Source: Lateolabrax maculatus (lineage: Eukaryota; Chordata; Actinopteri; Acropomatiformes; Lateolabracidae). From it: a stretch of 64,000 bases of DNA. The notes under the pieces are model-generated. The model was not told where the DNA came from. It worked only from the letters and a program-made list of their open reading frames with translations, and made no database searches. Numbering within the stretch: position 1 is the first letter of the stretch; the number at the start of each line of letters is the position of its first letter. The position numbers were made by a program, and so were the translations under genes. Shown here one piece after another: positions 63,059-64,000 of the stretch. Where the stretch lies: positions 2,157,501-2,221,500 of the forward strand of contig CM062210.1 in assembly GCA_031216445.1 (NCBI GenBank). The letters run 5' to 3'.

Positions 63059-63578
63059 TATATGGAGGAACACAGAGAGATCAAAGCATATTTCCAATTA
63101 CAGCTGTTTAAATGATCAATACAGTATTGATGGTCTGATTCCAGCCTTGCCTGAGATCAGCAGCATGTTATTAATCTGTGTTGACATGAATAGGTGTATG
63201 AATGTTGTGCTGACATTTGGATGATGTCTGTAGAAGGCTGACATGATGATGATCCACAATAACACAATGACAAAGTCTCTCTACTCATTTTATGGAAAAG
63301 CTCATTGATTAGGACATAGTAATGTTGAGCTGCACATTTAAAACCTGAACACATCTGATTGGATTATAAATTAATTTTATCTCCGTCATTTATTCCTTTT
63401 TCAGATTGACGAGCTGCAGGTTGTCAGAGATCAGCTGTGCTTCTCTGGTCTCAGCTCTGAAGTCCAACCCCTCCCATCTGAGAGAGCTGGAGCTGAGTGA
63501 AAACAAGCTGCAGGATTCAGGGGTGAAGCTGCTGACTGATGCACTGGAGAGTCCACACTGTGGACTGGAGACTCTGGG
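48302..63578 (+). CDS. fish NLR (NLRC3-like), RING-FISNA-NACHT-LRR, 3' incomplete
   Basis: Exons read in frame: 48302-48426, 49448-49561, 50764-50957, 51939-53730, then LRR exons 59408-59581, 60557-60730, 61619-61792, 62562-62735 and 63405-63578 (at least 1031 codons; continues beyond the window). The first two exons encode near-identical 30-odd-residue motifs ([17 protein letters not shown]). The third encodes a C3HC4 RING ([11 protein letters not shown]...[10 protein letters not shown]...CPQC). The large exon carries FISNA ([20 protein letters not shown]) and NACHT with Walker A GVAGVGKT (52232-52255) and Walker [11 protein letters not shown] (52445-52474). Each LRR exon is 174 nt, phase 2, with [20 protein letters not shown]. 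These proteins are cytosolic innate-immune NTPase sensors or regulators; RING suggests E3 ligase activity, which is inferred. A 4.86-kb minisatellite separates NACHT and LRR exons. Splicing from RING to FISNA is direct in this model. Confidence 0.8.
48540..48862. repeat. dispersed repeat with CTCF-like site in NLR intron
   Basis: The segment carries CCACTGGAGCCCTCTATTGG and GTCCTGTAGAGGGCGCTGAA, a pattern found in many fish short repeats. It sits directly before MITE copy 2. I cannot name the family. Confidence 0.4.
48755..48768 (+). promoter_or_regulatory. CTCF-type motif
   Basis: CCTGTAGAGGGCGC matches 13 of 14 positions of CCASYAGRKGGCRS. It is probably contributed by a repeat. Confidence 0.4.
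48864..49282 (-). mobile_element. ~420-bp MITE, inverted copy 2
   Basis: It is homologous end to end, on the opposite strand, to 7873-8297. The ends are TCTGGAACCTCTCAG and TTCCCAGGCT, the latter the reverse of AGCCTGGGAA. On the minus strand a 68-codon frame from 49087 is open ([20 protein letters not shown]), where copy 1 has a stop. It lies in the NLR intron between the two duplicated N-terminal exons. Confidence 0.75.
51110..51610 (-). mobile_element. L2-like LINE 3' fragment in NLR intron
   Basis: The minus-strand frame from 51594 reads [20 protein letters not shown], then, in shifted frames, the [20 protein letters not shown] region and [11 protein letters not shown]. This is the degenerate form of the LDYCN...LQ.IQNAAARLV...LHWLPV region that closes ORF2 in fish L2-type LINEs. 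Interrupted, so inactive. Confidence 0.75.
51824..51903 (+). other. possible cassette or relic exon in NLR gene
   Basis: An acceptor (AATGTTGCAG|GGAGG) and a donor (GCTGTCA|GTGAGT) bracket 80 nt with an open frame [20 protein letters not shown]. Inserting it between the RING exon and the FISNA exon would give a stop in the incoming phase, so it is either a relic, a poison exon or part of another isoform. Confidence 0.35.
53731..54382 (+). repeat. start of NLR intron, dispersed repeat
   Basis: Bases 53870-54070, with GCGCCCCCTAGAGGTTGATT and CCAACGGTTGTTGACTTTGG, look like a common fish dispersed repeat that also supplies a CTCF-like site. Nothing coding is recognised up to the minisatellite. 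Confidence 0.4.
53896..53909 (-). promoter_or_regulatory. CTCF-type motif
   Basis: Minus strand CCTCTAGGGGGCGC matches 13 of 14 consensus positions. It is about 480 bp before the large minisatellite. Confidence 0.4.
54383..59240 (+). repeat. 4.86-kb A/C-rich minisatellite with higher-order structure
   Basis: Hundreds of short modules are built from CGACACTATAAACAACAAAA and spacers such as ACGACAAAAAACAAC. The plus strand is almost wholly A and C, with G nearly confined to CGAC and T to CTATAAA or TTTAAA. Longer blocks are themselves repeated: the marker CAAGAAGAAACGACAAGAAC occurs at 54776 and 56824 (offset 2048 bp); GAACAAACGAC occurs at 55013, 55881 and 57063; ACTAGAAACAAC recurs near 55330, 55570 and 56156. 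Few stops fall in some frames, giving open frames of up to about 145 codons (plus: [12 protein letters not shown]; minus: [19 protein letters not shown]), which I regard as artefacts. It lies wholly inside the NLR intron 53731-59407. Confidence 0.97.
60351..63404 (+). repeat. tandemly duplicated LRR exon plus upstream intron blocks
   Basis: Intron blocks preceding LRR exons are copies of each other. GGGGTCACAGAGAGTTCAAA is at about 60356 and 62229. TCAGCAGCATGTTATTAATC is at 62321 and 63157 (offset 836 bp). ATTAGGACATAGTAATG(A/T)TG is at about 62472 and 63308, with a similar block at 60460. The LRR exons at 62562 and 63405 are 843 bp apart. The array therefore grew by duplication of about 0.84-kb exon-intron units. 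Confidence 0.85.
63016..63050 (+). repeat. (CA)n microsatellite
   Basis: About 16 CA units in an NLR intron. Confidence 0.85.
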
Positions 63579-64000
63579 GTCAGTTCACTGACTCTCTTTT
63601 ACTATTATAGATCTTATATGTTTAATTAACTATTGAACCTAATTTATGTTTGTACAGAAGTTACATCCATGAAGTTGTAAATGTCCTTGTTTAAATTTTT
63701 TTGTTTCTTAAACTAAATTTAGTCTGCAGTCACAGAAGACTTCTGTTCCTTAAAGAAACTGTAGAAAAATTTCCTCTGTTAGTTAAAGTAAATTAATGTT
63801 TATATGTTTTGTTAAATGGTCACATCTGTATACAGAAGATCCTCTGAACTCACATTTGTTTTAAATTCATAAAGTTTAACTTTTGAAGTAGAAATATTTC
63901 TTTGGTTTCTATTGATTTCAGTGTGTTTTCACAAATAATGTCTGATGATTGATATTGATCCTTCAGAACATACACACACATATGGAGAAACAGAGAGAGA

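Overview
The window is nuclear DNA from a ray-finned (teleost) fish. The evidence is spliced genes with GT-AG introns, CpG-rich promoters, abundant (CA)n, (ATT)n and other microsatellites, L2- and L1-type LINE remnants, Tc1 remnants, several MITE families, and a fish-specific NACHT-LRR (NLR) gene whose LRR exons are tandemly duplicated. There are no bacterial-style operons, rRNA or tRNA genes that I can support.

Layout. 1-19.8 kb: no protein-coding gene that I can support; microsatellites, MITEs, a LINE carrying a nested MITE, Tc1 debris, and a CpG-rich minus-strand promoter/first-exon candidate near 13.8-14.45 kb. 19.8-27.7 kb (+): myoneurin (mynn), a BTB plus eight-C2H2 zinc-finger protein; its seven coding exons join to exactly 726 codons. 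28.4-32.1 kb (+): lrrc34, ten coding exons, 425 aa, with an RFX X-box just upstream of the ATG. 32.95-37.7 kb (-): lrrc31, ten coding exons, 580 aa, every intron in phase 1. 38.8-44.7 kb (-): eif2s3, encoding translation initiation factor eIF2 gamma, twelve coding exons, 472 aa. 46.5-64 kb (+): a fish NLR (NLRC3-like) gene with two duplicated short N-terminal exons, a RING-finger exon, a 1.79-kb FISNA-NACHT exon and at least five 174-nt LRR exons. It runs off the right edge.

The mynn-lrrc34-lrrc31 trio matches the human 3q26.2 neighbourhood (MYNN, LRRC34, LRRC31) and so supports the mynn and lrrc31 identities. The genes are not a pathway unit: mynn is a nuclear DNA-binding protein, lrrc34 a ribonuclease-inhibitor-like LRR protein with a cilia-type promoter element, lrrc31 an epithelial-type LRR protein, eif2s3 general translation, and the NLR innate immunity.

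Most unusual content: (i) a ~4.86-kb A/C-rich minisatellite (54383-59240) inside the NLR intron between the NACHT exon and the first LRR exon, with higher-order duplications and long spurious ORFs on both strands; (ii) a RING finger fused to the NLR N-terminus; (iii) CA/TG repeats abutting splice sites of mynn, lrrc34 and lrrc31 exons, including in-frame-skippable exons; (iv) a teleost-type RG-rich insertion in mynn; (v) an inverted pair of ~420-bp MITEs, one nested in a LINE and one in the NLR gene; (vi) strong CTCF-like motifs. Exon boundaries were derived by hand from reading frame, splice consensus and phase; the four housekeeping/LRR gene models close in frame exactly.
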